This document shows positions 52,821 to 61,034 of a DNA stretch of 64,000 bases, piece after piece; the stretch's first letter is position 1, and each line of letters opens with the position of its first letter. This DNA is from Arthrobacter sp. Soil782 (GTDB lineage Bacteria; Actinomycetota; Actinomycetes; Actinomycetales; Micrococcaceae): positions 67,237 to 131,236 of the forward strand of contig NZ_LMSO01000009.1 of assembly GCF_001428435.1 (NCBI RefSeq), in the 5' to 3' direction. The notes below the pieces were generated by a model, which was not told the origin of the DNA, ran no database searches, and was given only the letters and a program-made list of their open reading frames with translations. The position numbers and the translations under genes are program-made.

Positions 52821-54011
52821 TTAGACGAAGGCAGCAATTCCCGTGATGGCCCGACCTGTCACAAGCGAGTTGATTTCGTAGGTTCCTTCGTAGGAATAGA
52901 CGGCTTCGGCATCGGCGAAGATCTTGGCCATCTCGTAATCGGTGACTATGCCGTTGCCGCCGAGGATGCTGCGGCCCAGGGCAACTGTTTCCCGCATCCG
53001 GGCAGTGGTGAACGCCTTGGCGAGGGCGGACTGCTCATCCCGCGCGCCGCCGTCGTCGGCCAACTGCGCCAGGCGCACCATCATGCCCAGGGAGCTGACC
53101 GTGTTTCCGAGCATCTCGACCAGCTGCTGCTGGATGAGCTGGAAGGACGCGAGCGGGCGGCCAAACTGCTGGCGCTCCACGGCATACCGCCGGGCAACAT
53201 CGAAGGCTGCCAATTGTTGCCCTACAGCCTGCCACGCCACCGAAAGCCGCGTGATGCGCAGGACCTTGTTGGTGTCCTTGAAGCTGTTGGCGCCGGTGAG
53301 CCGGTAGTCGTCGCTGATCTGGAGGCCGTCGAGCACAATGTCGGCATTTTCAACGGTGCGCAGAGCGGTTTTGTTCTCGATCTTGGTGGCCTTGTAGCCA
53401 GGTAGCGAGGTGTCAACCATGAACCCCTTGACCTGGTTGTCCGCAACATCACGGGCGAAGATGACAACCCAGTCGGAGAAGGTCGCGTTCCCGATCCAGC
53501 GCTTTGCACCGTTGAGGACCCACCCGTCTCCGCTGCGCTCCGCGGTTGTCCGCGTACCGCCCGCGACGTCGGAACCGCCGAGCGGTTCCGTCAGGCCGAA
53601 AGCGCCGATCTTTTTCATGGCGTAGATGTCCGGAAGCCATTCGGCCTGCTGCTCCGGGGAGGCGAGCGTCTCGATGGAGCCGGTGAACAGGCCGTCGTGA
53701 ACACCCATGAACGTTGCAATAGAGGTGTCGGCACGGGTGAATTCGGCGTGCAGCAGGCCCGCGAACAGGTTTGAATAGCCCAGCCGCTTGACTGGAGACA
53801 CAATGTCCAGCTCGGCGATCCGCGGGATCAGCTCAGTGGGAAAAGCGCCAACGTTCCACCAGGACGCTGCGTGCGGGCGGACTTCCTGGGCCAGCCATTC
53901 CCTCACCTCAAGGAGCCGGATACGCTCCTTCGGGTCGAGCATCTGCTCGAAGAAGTAGAAGTCGCCGTCCGCGTACGGCAGGTTGTCAGCGTCGATTGCG
54001 GGTGCACCCAT
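52821..54011 (-). CDS. Acyl-CoA dehydrogenase, glutaryl-CoA dehydrogenase-like
   Basis: The 396-aa flavoenzyme has YADGDFYFFEQMLDPKERIRL near the start, GAFGLTEPLGGSDVAGGTRTTAER, WVLNGAKRWIGNATFSDW, and the C-terminal YSYEGTYEINSLVTGRAITGIAAFV. The last segment, with the catalytic Glu in YEGT, is like glutaryl-CoA dehydrogenase, so lysine/tryptophan-type glutaryl-CoA or a related acyl-CoA may be the substrate. ATG at 54011 follows GAGGAACG; the longer open frame to 54212 overlaps the terminator and tRNA. A perfect 16-nt palindrome lies 88-103 nt upstream. Confidence 0.87.
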   Translation of the reverse strand: MGAPAIDADNLPYADGDFYFFEQMLDPKERIRLLEVREWLAQEVRPHAASWWNVGAFPTELIPRIAELDIVSPVKRLGYSNLFAGLLHAEFTRADTSIATFMGVHDGLFTGSIETLASPEQQAEWLPDIYAMKKIGAFGLTEPLGGSDVAGGTRTTAERSGDGWVLNGAKRWIGNATFSDWVVIFARDVADNQVKGFMVDTSLPGYKATKIENKTALRTVENADIVLDGLQISDDYRLTGANSFKDTNKVLRITRLSVAWQAVGQQLAAFDVARRYAVERQQFGRPLASFQLIQQQLVEMLGNTVSSLGMMVRLAQLADDGGARDEQSALAKAFTTARMRETVALGRSILGGNGIVTDYEMAKIFADAEAVYSYEGTYEINSLVTGRAITGIAAFV

Positions 54012-54098
54012 GAAACGTTCCTCACCATCAGTCGCACCGGCGCTCAACTCTGCACCGGCGCTGTCCGTACCCTCGCGGTGCGGATCACCTCGGCCTAT

Positions 54099-54114
54099 GT
54101 TACCCGCGGGTAAC
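54099..54114. promoter_or_regulatory. Perfect 16-nt palindrome upstream of the acyl-CoA dehydrogenase
   Basis: GTTACCCGCGGGTAAC is fully symmetric and lies 88 nt ahead of the ATG at 54011. Its shape suits a TetR-type dimeric repressor of acyl-CoA metabolism; the regulator is unknown and not adjacent. Confidence 0.6.
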
Positions 54115-54141
54115 TTCTGGTGCCACCCGTGCGCACGATGC

Positions 54142-54172
54142 AAAAAACCCCGGCCCATCCGGACCGGGGTTT
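54142..54172 (-). terminator. Rho-independent terminator after the CAU tRNA
   Basis: AAACCCCGG and CCGGGGTTT form a 9-bp stem (54145-54153 with 54164-54172). On the minus strand it is followed by a TTTTTT tract, giving a classical terminator about 10 nt past the tRNA. Confidence 0.85.
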
Positions 54173-54182
54173 CCTGCACGAG

Positions 54183-54256
54183 TAGGGCTGCTGGGGCTTG
54201 AACCCAGGACAAACGGATTATGAGTCCGCTGCTCTAACCAGCTGAGCTACAGCCCC
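54183..54256 (-). tRNA. tRNA with CAU anticodon, probably tRNA-Ile2 (or elongator Met)
   Basis: The 74-nt cloverleaf is complete: acceptor GGGGCTG with CAGCCCT (the first pair is G-U), D-stem GCTC/GAGC, anticodon stem GCGGA/TCCGT with loop CTCATAA, variable TTGTC, and T-stem CTGGG/CCCAG with TTCAAGC. The CCA is not encoded. It lacks the three G-C pairs of initiator tRNA. A CAU anticodon could be Met or lysidine-modified Ile; the sequence alone does not decide. Confidence 0.9.
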
Positions 54257-54319
54257 GCAACGCCGACGACGCGCCGGCGCAGTCCATTGTAGCCACGATG
54301 GTGGCCGTGAATCAGACGG

Positions 54320-55516
54320 CTAGACCGTTTCGGTGTCGTGGAACCTGCCGAAGTAGAGGTCCTCGAACGTGGACAGTGTGGCATCGATGCTGTGCTTTTC
54401 AACCATGGAACGGCTCATCTTCCCCATCCGCTCGCGTTCAGCCTCCGGCATGGAGATGATTTCGGTAAGGCGGCGGCCCAGCTCAGCACTGTCATGGGGA
54501 GTGAACAAATAGCCGTTTGCCCCGTCTTCGACCAGGTGCGGCAATGCCATGGCGTTTGCCAGCAGAACCGGGGTGGAAGCGGACATCGCCTCGAGTGTGA
54601 CCAGGGACTGCAGTTCCGCTGTCCCCGGTTGGCAGAACACGGTGGCACGCAGGTACGCCTGACGGAGTTCCTCATCAGAGATGAGGCCGTGAAATGTGAC
54701 TCGGTCTTCAAGCCCCAACCGCTTGACCTGCGCCTGCAGAGCCGGTTTCACCTCTCCCCCGCCGACAATCTCCAGGTGCAGGTTCAGCTCGCTGGGAGTC
54801 TTCGCGACCGCGTCGATGAGCACGTCGACGTGCTTTTCCTCAGCGAGGCGCCCCACGAACAGGACGGTCGGGTGACCGGGATGCTCGAGGTGCTCGCCGG
54901 GCCTGGCCTCGTACGCTGCCGCGTCGATGCCGTTCGACAGCGGCAGCACTTTGCGCAGAAACGCGTGTTCGTGCATGGCCTTTGCGGCAAGAGGCGTAGG
55001 CGTGGTCACAACATCTGCTTTCCCCATGACCTTGCCCATGTCCCGCCAGGAATTCTTCGCGACAATGTTCTTGAACCACTGTGGGAAGGGCAGGAAGGGG
55101 TTCAGGTTCTCCGGCATGAAGTGATTGGTGGCGACCACACGGATCCCGCGCTTCACGGCTTCATACAACGCGTACTCCCCCACCATGTAGTGGCACTGGA
55201 TGTGCACCACATCGGGCTGAACCCTGTCGAAGAGCAAGCTGATCTCGCGCTTGATTTCCCAGGGTAGGCAGATCCGCCAGTATTCGTGGGTGGGGACAGA
55301 GTGCGAACGGAGTCGGTGCACCGTCCAGTCTCCGCCCGGCTCGGTGAAGCTCCGGCCGTTGATCGTGTTCGGGGCAAGAACGTGAACGTCATGGCCGCGG
55401 GCCGTCATCCCCTTGGCCAGGCGGTAGCCGAACATGGAGGCGCCGTTGACATGCGGCGGGTAGGTGTCTGCAGCGATCAGGATGGTCAGCGGCGCATCTG
55501 CTGCCGTATCGGTCAC
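54320..55516 (-). CDS. GT4 family glycosyltransferase
   Basis: This 398-aa GT-B enzyme has the N-terminal acceptor domain ILIAADTYPPHVNGASMFGYRLAKGMTARGHDVHVLAPN and the C-terminal nucleotide-sugar domain: VLFVGRLAEEKHVDVLIDAV, LEIVGGGEVKPAL, and the E-x7-E region EAMSASTPVLLANAMALPHLVEDGANGYLF. It resembles mannosyltransferases of phosphatidylinositol mannoside or related glycolipid synthesis; the acceptor is uncertain. GTG at 55516 follows GAGGAC. The CDP-alcohol phosphatidyltransferase two genes upstream makes a lipid acceptor plausible. Confidence 0.87.
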   Translation of the reverse strand: MTDTAADAPLTILIAADTYPPHVNGASMFGYRLAKGMTARGHDVHVLAPNTINGRSFTEPGGDWTVHRLRSHSVPTHEYWRICLPWEIKREISLLFDRVQPDVVHIQCHYMVGEYALYEAVKRGIRVVATNHFMPENLNPFLPFPQWFKNIVAKNSWRDMGKVMGKADVVTTPTPLAAKAMHEHAFLRKVLPLSNGIDAAAYEARPGEHLEHPGHPTVLFVGRLAEEKHVDVLIDAVAKTPSELNLHLEIVGGGEVKPALQAQVKRLGLEDRVTFHGLISDEELRQAYLRATVFCQPGTAELQSLVTLEAMSASTPVLLANAMALPHLVEDGANGYLFTPHDSAELGRRLTEIISMPEAERERMGKMSRSMVEKHSIDATLSTFEDLYFGRFHDTETV

Positions 55517-55559
55517 GAAGTCGTCCTCGGGTTGGCAACGGTGGGAGAAGTCACGGGCG

Positions 55560-56450
55560 TTACCGCCGTCGTGCTTCTTTCTGGCGCTTGACCACATCCG
55601 GATGGTGGCGCGACAGTGCTATCACTCCAACAATAGCAACGATGGCGGCCGCTCCCATGGCAATTGCGATCACCGATTCAACGTTTGGCTGGAGTTCACC
55701 CAGCACCACTATGCCGACGGCAATTCCCACGATGGGATCAATGACCGTGAGGCCGGCAATCACCAGATCCGGCGGGCCGGTGGCATAGGCGCTCTGGACG
55801 AACCATGACCCGAGGCCGGCCGCTGCGATGATCGCAATGATGCTGTAGATGGGGACGTTGAAGAAGACCCGACCGTTCGGATCCAGCAGGTGCGTAGCAA
55901 TGATCTTGGTCAGCACGGCAACGAACCCGAAGAGGACGCCGGCGCCGAGAATGTAGGCGAAAGCGCTGAGCTTTCGCTTGAAGACGACGGCAAGCGTGCC
56001 GAACAGCGCGACGGCGATGCACAGCAGCAACACGGCGGTCAGTTCCTGGTCCGGCAGGACAACATGGTCTTTGCGCGTCACATTGAGTGCCAGCAGCACG
56101 AACAGCGCACTGCCTGCGACGCACGCGGAGATTGCGACGACGGTGGGCCGGTTGATGCGCACGCCCTGGTCCCTGGAGTTCACGACGGTGGTGATGACCA
56201 GCGCGATGGCGCCGATCGGCTGCACAACGGTGAGGCTGGCCAGGCTGAGGGCGATGACGTTGCACACCATCCCGGCACCGAGCAGGATCAGGCCGAGAAT
56301 CCAGCGCGGATTGCGCAGCAACCGGACGAACCCCGTGGAGTTGAGGGACAGCCCGCCGGTATTGGAGCGCACCGCACTGCCCTGACGCTGGGCACCGACA
56401 GCAAGGAAGCAGGCGCCGAGGAGCGCAAGGAGTACCGCTACCCAGGCCAT
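55560..56450 (-). CDS. DMT superfamily membrane transporter-like protein
   Basis: The 296-aa protein has about nine to ten helices in two repeats. It begins MAWVAVLLALLGACFLAVGAQRQGSAV and has PRWILGLILLGAGMVCNVIALSLASLTVVQPIGAIALVITTVVNSR, then QSAYATGPPDLVIAGLTVIDPIVGIAVGIVVLGE. The repeated loss of charged residues and the conserved Pro fit EamA/NIPA-like transporters. The substrate is unknown. It sits between the GT4 gene (43-nt gap) and the phosphatidyltransferase gene (13-nt gap). Confidence 0.8.
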   Translation of the reverse strand: MAWVAVLLALLGACFLAVGAQRQGSAVRSNTGGLSLNSTGFVRLLRNPRWILGLILLGAGMVCNVIALSLASLTVVQPIGAIALVITTVVNSRDQGVRINRPTVVAISACVAGSALFVLLALNVTRKDHVVLPDQELTAVLLLCIAVALFGTLAVVFKRKLSAFAYILGAGVLFGFVAVLTKIIATHLLDPNGRVFFNVPIYSIIAIIAAAGLGSWFVQSAYATGPPDLVIAGLTVIDPIVGIAVGIVVLGELQPNVESVIAIAMGAAAIVAIVGVIALSRHHPDVVKRQKEARRR

Positions 56451-56463
56451 GCGCCCGCTTTCG

Positions 56464-57072
56464 TCATGCGGTGCGCTCCAGCCGGTACACCCGGTGCGAC
56501 GCCGTGAAATAACCGTAGAACGCAATGACGTGACCGATGCACCCGAGGATCAGCAGCACGTTGGCGGTGATCTCGAGCCACAGCTGGTCGAACCCTTCCA
56601 CACGCTGCAGGAGCAGGAGGGGGGATCCCACCAGCAGCAGTGCGGTCCGGATCTTGCCGATGTTGGACACGGGCAGACGCAGCCGTCCGCCGAAGAGGAT
56701 CAGGACGTTGATGATGAGGATTGCATCAGGGATCACGATGGCCCACACGAGCCAGGCGGGCGCAACGCCGTCCACCACGAAGGTCACGGCAACCACAATC
56801 AGCGCCGTCCGGTCTGCCACGGGATCAAGCCACTTGCCCACCGAGGACACCTGGCTGAACCTGCGGGCGATACAGCCGTCGATCCAGTCGGTTGATCCGA
56901 GCAGCACCAGGGTGATGACGGCCGCGGCATATTCGCGCTGGACAATGAACATCACAAACAGCGGGACCCCAAGGAACCGGACAACGGTGATGATGTTCGG
57001 TACGGTCCAGAACGTGTCCAGTTCGGCCGTCTCCTGACCAGGCTTTCCCCCGGCGCCAATAAGTCTGATCAC
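56464..57072 (-). CDS. CDP-alcohol phosphatidyltransferase
   Basis: This 202-aa membrane enzyme transfers a phosphatidyl group from CDP-diacylglycerol to an alcohol. It has the family motif D-G-x2-A-R-x8-G-x3-D-x3-D in DGCIARRFSQVSSVGKWLD plus the following PVAD, within about six helices. Whether it is a phosphatidylglycerophosphate or cardiolipin synthase cannot be told. GTG at 57072 follows GGAGGGACT. It is the first of the pair leading to the DMT-like gene. Confidence 0.9.
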   Translation of the reverse strand: MIRLIGAGGKPGQETAELDTFWTVPNIITVVRFLGVPLFVMFIVQREYAAAVITLVLLGSTDWIDGCIARRFSQVSSVGKWLDPVADRTALIVVAVTFVVDGVAPAWLVWAIVIPDAILIINVLILFGGRLRLPVSNIGKIRTALLLVGSPLLLLQRVEGFDQLWLEITANVLLILGCIGHVIAFYGYFTASHRVYRLERTA

Positions 57073-57152
57073 AGTCCCTCCGCTCCCATTATGCAGGCAG
57101 GGCCCTGGATGCACCGAAGCGGCTGACGCAGCGTCCGCGCGATGTGCAGTGC

Positions 57153-57992
57153 CTACTTGGCGACGAGCCGTCTTACCATGACAGCGATTGCAGCGGCAGA
57201 AGCGGCGACAACGCTTAGCGGCTTCCAGCGGTCAGCGAGCGTCTGGTTGTGACGTGCGGGCGCAGATGACCCAGGAGTGTGGGTCACGCGGGTCGAGCCG
57301 CTACGGGTCCGCTGCGCTTCCCGGGCATGAACTGCCGAGGACTTGGCCTGGGCGGCGGCGGTGCGCGCGCGTGATTTCGTGTGGTCCACCTGGGACTTGA
57401 AGTCCAGTCCGCGCCCGAGATCATCCCTGGTTTCTGCAATGTGATCGCGGCGGCGGCCGGAGCGGCTGCGGAGCTCAGCGTACGACGGCGCAGGCGGCTT
57501 GGGCTCCCCTGTTTCCTTGTGCTTGGGCTTCTTTTCTTCCTTGGGCTTCTTGACGTCAAGCGTGGCCGGGTTGAACTTGCGCCCTTCCTTGAGCACACCG
57601 ATGTCATACTTGATGCCGCGAATGGCGTCTTCCGGCAGGAGCGGCAGCGCCTTCTTGAAGCGGGACAGGCCCATCAGTGCTGCAATGGCGGCAATGATGA
57701 GGAACAGGGCAGCGAAGCACAGAGCAGCCAGCCAGGGGGGCATGACCGTAGCCAGGCCCATGATCGCCGCGACAATGAGGGCTACGGCAAGGAATGCCAC
57801 AAACACCAGCGCCACGACGAAGAACGCCGCAGCAATGCCGGCCGTGATGCCCTTCTGTTTGAGCTGTTCGCGGGCAAGCGAGACTTCGTCGCCCAACTGG
57901 CGCGGGGTCAGCCGCAGCAGCAATCTGATCAAGCCGATCACCGACGGCTTGCCGCCGGCCCGGTTCACCCGCGTGCTGGTCGAGCTGTCCAT
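57153..57992 (-). CDS. Phage-holin-superfamily (DUF1469-type) membrane protein with basic tail
   Basis: The 279-aa protein starts with SVIGLIRLLLRLTPRQLGDEVSLAREQLKQKG, two helices (AGIAAAFFVVALVFVAFLAVALIVAAI and PPWLAALCFAALFLIIAAIAALMG) and LLPEDAIRGIKYDIGVLKEG. A charged, mostly basic disordered tail (about 150-260) follows, then a last helix. This is the actinobacterial holin III-like family (YqjE type). It is not evidence of prophage. ATG at 57992 follows GGGAGCAGGG. Confidence 0.82.
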   Translation of the reverse strand: MDSSTSTRVNRAGGKPSVIGLIRLLLRLTPRQLGDEVSLAREQLKQKGITAGIAAAFFVVALVFVAFLAVALIVAAIMGLATVMPPWLAALCFAALFLIIAAIAALMGLSRFKKALPLLPEDAIRGIKYDIGVLKEGRKFNPATLDVKKPKEEKKPKHKETGEPKPPAPSYAELRSRSGRRRDHIAETRDDLGRGLDFKSQVDHTKSRARTAAAQAKSSAVHAREAQRTRSGSTRVTHTPGSSAPARHNQTLADRWKPLSVVAASAAAIAVMVRRLVAK

Positions 57993-58081
57993 ATGCCCTG
58001 CTCCCATCCGTTCATCCTGCATCTGTTCCCAAAATTACCACTGACGCATACTTCCCGCCCGTGCCCGGGCCGATCACCGGC

Positions 58082-59521
58082 TTAGCGGGCCGGCAATTCG
58101 TCCCGGTCCTCGAGTTCCCGGCCGGCATACTCCTGAAGCTGGGTCTTCACGAACCAGAAGGAAACAACGGCAAAGCCGGTGAACACCGCGTACATGATCC
58201 AGACGCCAAGGTTCTCACTGACCCAGGGAAATGCGAGCGTGACAATGAAGTTGAAAATCCAGTTCACCATCGTGGCTACGCCCAGTGCGATGGAGCGCAC
58301 CTTGTTCGGGAACATTTCTCCGAGTGTCACCCACATGACCGGCCCCCACGTCGCCGCGAAGAAGATGACGAACAGGTTTGCGCCGACCAGTGCCACCGGT
58401 CCCCACACACCGGGGAGCGAAACATCCGCTCCGCTCCCCGTTGCCTGCGCGAAAGACACGGTTGCGGCGAGAAGGCCGACAAACATTCCTGCGGAACCTA
58501 CCAGCAGCAGCTTGCGGCGACCGATCCTGTCGACGAAGAAGATGGCCACGAAGGTCATCGCGACGTTGATGATCGACGTGATCACCGACGTCGTAAATGA
58601 CTCGCTCTCACTGAACCCGACTGACTGCCACAGGGTGGTGGAGTAATAGAAGATGGCGTTGATGCCGACAAGCTGCTGCAGGGCAGCAACGGTCATGCCC
58701 ACCCAGAGGATGGGCTGCAGGCCGAGCATCGATCCGCGCAGATCCCGCAGCGTCGTCTTGTCCTCCATCCGGAGGGTGGAACGGATCTCGGTCAGTTTGG
58801 CGGTGGTGTCCCGAATACCGGTCACGCGGGACAGCACATGTGCGGCTTCTGCGTCGCGGCCACCGCGAATCAGATAATGAGGCGATTCCGGAATGGTCAG
58901 CGCCAGCACCCCGTAGATGATTGCCGGTACGACGCCGACAAGCAGCATCCAGCGCCAGGCCGGCAGCCCCCACCACAGTTCTCCGGTGGCTCCGCCTGCC
59001 AGGTCGGCAAGCCAGGCGTCGGACAGCAGTGCAGCGAAGATGCCGACGGTGATTGCCAGCTGCTGGATGGACGCGAGTCCACCACGCCACTTGGCCGGAG
59101 CGATTTCGGCGATGTAGCCGGGCGCGATGACTGATGCCACTCCAATGGCGACGCCACCGATGAGGCGCCAGAGCATCAGGTCCCACTCGCTGAACGCGAA
59201 ACCGGATCCGACCGAGTTGATCAGGAAAAGGATAGCTGCGCCCAACATGACGCGTTTGCGGCCGAGCCGGTCCGCGAGTTCACCGGCAAACCACGCGCCC
59301 GCGGCACAGCCCAGGAGCGTGATCGCGACAGTGAACCCCAGGACGGCTTCCCCCAGGCTGAAGTCTTCCTGGATAGCCTCAACCGCACCATTGATGACGG
59401 CGGTGTCGAAGCCGAACAGAAGTCCGCCGACAGCGGCCGCGACACTGACTCCGATGACTTTTCCCATGTGCGGCTGCAGTGCACCTGAGGGCGCACTTGT
59501 ATCCCGATCTCCGGCGTTCAC
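58082..59521 (-). CDS. Sugar porter (MFS) transporter
   Basis: The 479-aa 12-helix transporter has the sugar-porter signatures GGLLFGFDTAVINGAVEAIQ, GELADRLGRKRVML, PGYIAEIAPAKWRGGL, PESPHYLIRGGRDAEA and VTLGEMFPNKVRSIALG. It is likely a proton symporter for a pentose or hexose (XylE/GalP group). The start is GTG at 59521 with GGAGAAACGAC ahead. The divergent region 59522-59773 contains no clear motif. Confidence 0.92.
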   Translation of the reverse strand: MNAGDRDTSAPSGALQPHMGKVIGVSVAAAVGGLLFGFDTAVINGAVEAIQEDFSLGEAVLGFTVAITLLGCAAGAWFAGELADRLGRKRVMLGAAILFLINSVGSGFAFSEWDLMLWRLIGGVAIGVASVIAPGYIAEIAPAKWRGGLASIQQLAITVGIFAALLSDAWLADLAGGATGELWWGLPAWRWMLLVGVVPAIIYGVLALTIPESPHYLIRGGRDAEAAHVLSRVTGIRDTTAKLTEIRSTLRMEDKTTLRDLRGSMLGLQPILWVGMTVAALQQLVGINAIFYYSTTLWQSVGFSESESFTTSVITSIINVAMTFVAIFFVDRIGRRKLLLVGSAGMFVGLLAATVSFAQATGSGADVSLPGVWGPVALVGANLFVIFFAATWGPVMWVTLGEMFPNKVRSIALGVATMVNWIFNFIVTLAFPWVSENLGVWIMYAVFTGFAVVSFWFVKTQLQEYAGRELEDRDELPAR

Positions 59522-59773
59522 GTCGTTTCTCCTGTCTCTGCGCTACCCTGTGGACCTCTGAGCTGCATTTCACCCTACGACAATCCAAAGCCTGCTGAGC
59601 ACATGAGTGTCAGCATTCATAGCGGCAGGTCTTCCGCGAGGTTGGCTGAGGGCCCTAAGATGGATGTTGATTCGTTCCGGCAACCACCTCGATGCCTCGA
59701 CCGGCTCTCCACCACCTTTCGTCTGCAGCGCCGCAGTGCGACTCCCGCATCCGCCACGCCAGATAGGTATCTT

Positions 59774-60997
59774 TTGAGCACCACCACGCACCCCGGCGAC
59801 GCGCTCACCAGGCGCCAGAAGCTGATCTACGTTGTCATTCTCGGCACGCTCACCGCGCTCGGTCCGTTCACCATCGACCTGTACCTGCCCGCATTCCCGG
59901 CACTGCAGGATGATCTCGGCGTCACCGAGGCTGCTGTGCAGCTCACCCTGACAGGAACGATTGTGGGCTTTGCTGCAGGCCAGCTGATTGTGGGTCCGCT
60001 GAGTGACAAGGTGGGCCGGCGCCTGCCGCTGATCATGGCCACCAGCCTGCACGTCACCGCCTCGCTCGGGGCCGCGCTGTCCACGGAAATCGGCATGCTC
60101 ATGGTCTTCCGTGTGCTGCAGGGAATGGGCGCAGCCGGAGGCGGCGTGGTGGCCATGGCGATGATCCGCGACCTCTTCAGCGGCTACCCACTGGTTCGCA
60201 TGCTTTCCTACATGGCGCTGGTGAACGGGATGGCCCCCATCTTCGCGCCCGTCATCGGGTCCCAGTTACTCGTGATCATGCCGTGGCCCGGAATCTTCTG
60301 GTTCCTCGCCGCGTACGGGTTCCTGGTGATCCTCGCCGTCTCGTTGTTCATCATTGAAACCCTGCCTGCGGACCGGCGGAAAGCGTCGTCGTCCACGGCT
60401 CTTCAGCGGTACCGCGCGGTACTGACCGACCGTGTCTTCATCGGCATCCTGCTGGTGGGCGGCATGAACTTTTCGGGCCTGTTTTCCTATCTGTCGGCGT
60501 CGCCGTTCCTGTTCCAGGACGTGTACGGGCTTGATCCCCAGCAGTACGGGCTGCTCTTCGCAGTGAACTCGCTCGGCATTGTGGCTGCTGTCCAGATCAG
60601 CGCCCGGGTGGTCCGGAGGGTGGGTCCGCAGTGGATCATCGCCTGCTCGACCGCGGCAATGCTCGCGATGGCGCTCCTGATGATCCTCTTCGACTACCTG
60701 GGCTTCGGATTCTGGGGTACGGCAGTTCCGCTCTGGTTCTACATTTCGGCTGCGGGCTTCACATTCCCCTGCGTCCAGGTGCTTGCGCTGGCCAACCATG
60801 GCGCGCAGGCCGGAACCGCCGCGTCCCTTCTCGGCGCGACCACCTTCGGGCTGGCGGGGATCATCTCACCGATTGTGGGAGTCCTCGGAATAGCTTCAGC
60901 CACACCCATGGCAGCGGTCATGGCCTGCTGTATTGCCCTCGGGATTGTGTTCCTCTGGACGATTGTGCGGCCGAGGACCGTACCCGCGATCAGCTAG
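59774..60997 (+). CDS. Bcr/CflA-type MFS drug efflux transporter
   Basis: The 407-aa, 12-helix protein has TALGPFTIDLYLPAFPALQDDLG, QLIVGPLSDKVGRRLPLI, RVLQGMGAAGGGVVAMAMIRDLF and SASPFLFQDVYGLDPQQYGLLFA, the bicyclomycin/chloramphenicol efflux type. TTG at 59774 is chosen because the family begins near there and codons upstream (to 59603) look non-coding; the preceding GGTATC is a weak ribosome binding site. It diverges from the sugar porter gene. Confidence 0.87.
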   Translation: MSTTTHPGDALTRRQKLIYVVILGTLTALGPFTIDLYLPAFPALQDDLGVTEAAVQLTLTGTIVGFAAGQLIVGPLSDKVGRRLPLIMATSLHVTASLGAALSTEIGMLMVFRVLQGMGAAGGGVVAMAMIRDLFSGYPLVRMLSYMALVNGMAPIFAPVIGSQLLVIMPWPGIFWFLAAYGFLVILAVSLFIIETLPADRRKASSSTALQRYRAVLTDRVFIGILLVGGMNFSGLFSYLSASPFLFQDVYGLDPQQYGLLFAVNSLGIVAAVQISARVVRRVGPQWIIACSTAAMLAMALLMILFDYLGFGFWGTAVPLWFYISAAGFTFPCVQVLALANHGAQAGTAASLLGATTFGLAGIISPIVGVLGIASATPMAAVMACCIALGIVFLWTIVRPRTVPAIS

Positions 60998-61034
60998 CCA
61001 GCTCCTCTCAAGCGACGGCCCGGGACAGCAGGCC

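Noticed and set aside
57153-57992. Prophage holin
   Set aside because: The family is named after holins, but the protein is the chromosomal DUF1469 type; no lysin, terminase, portal or integrase gene is nearby.
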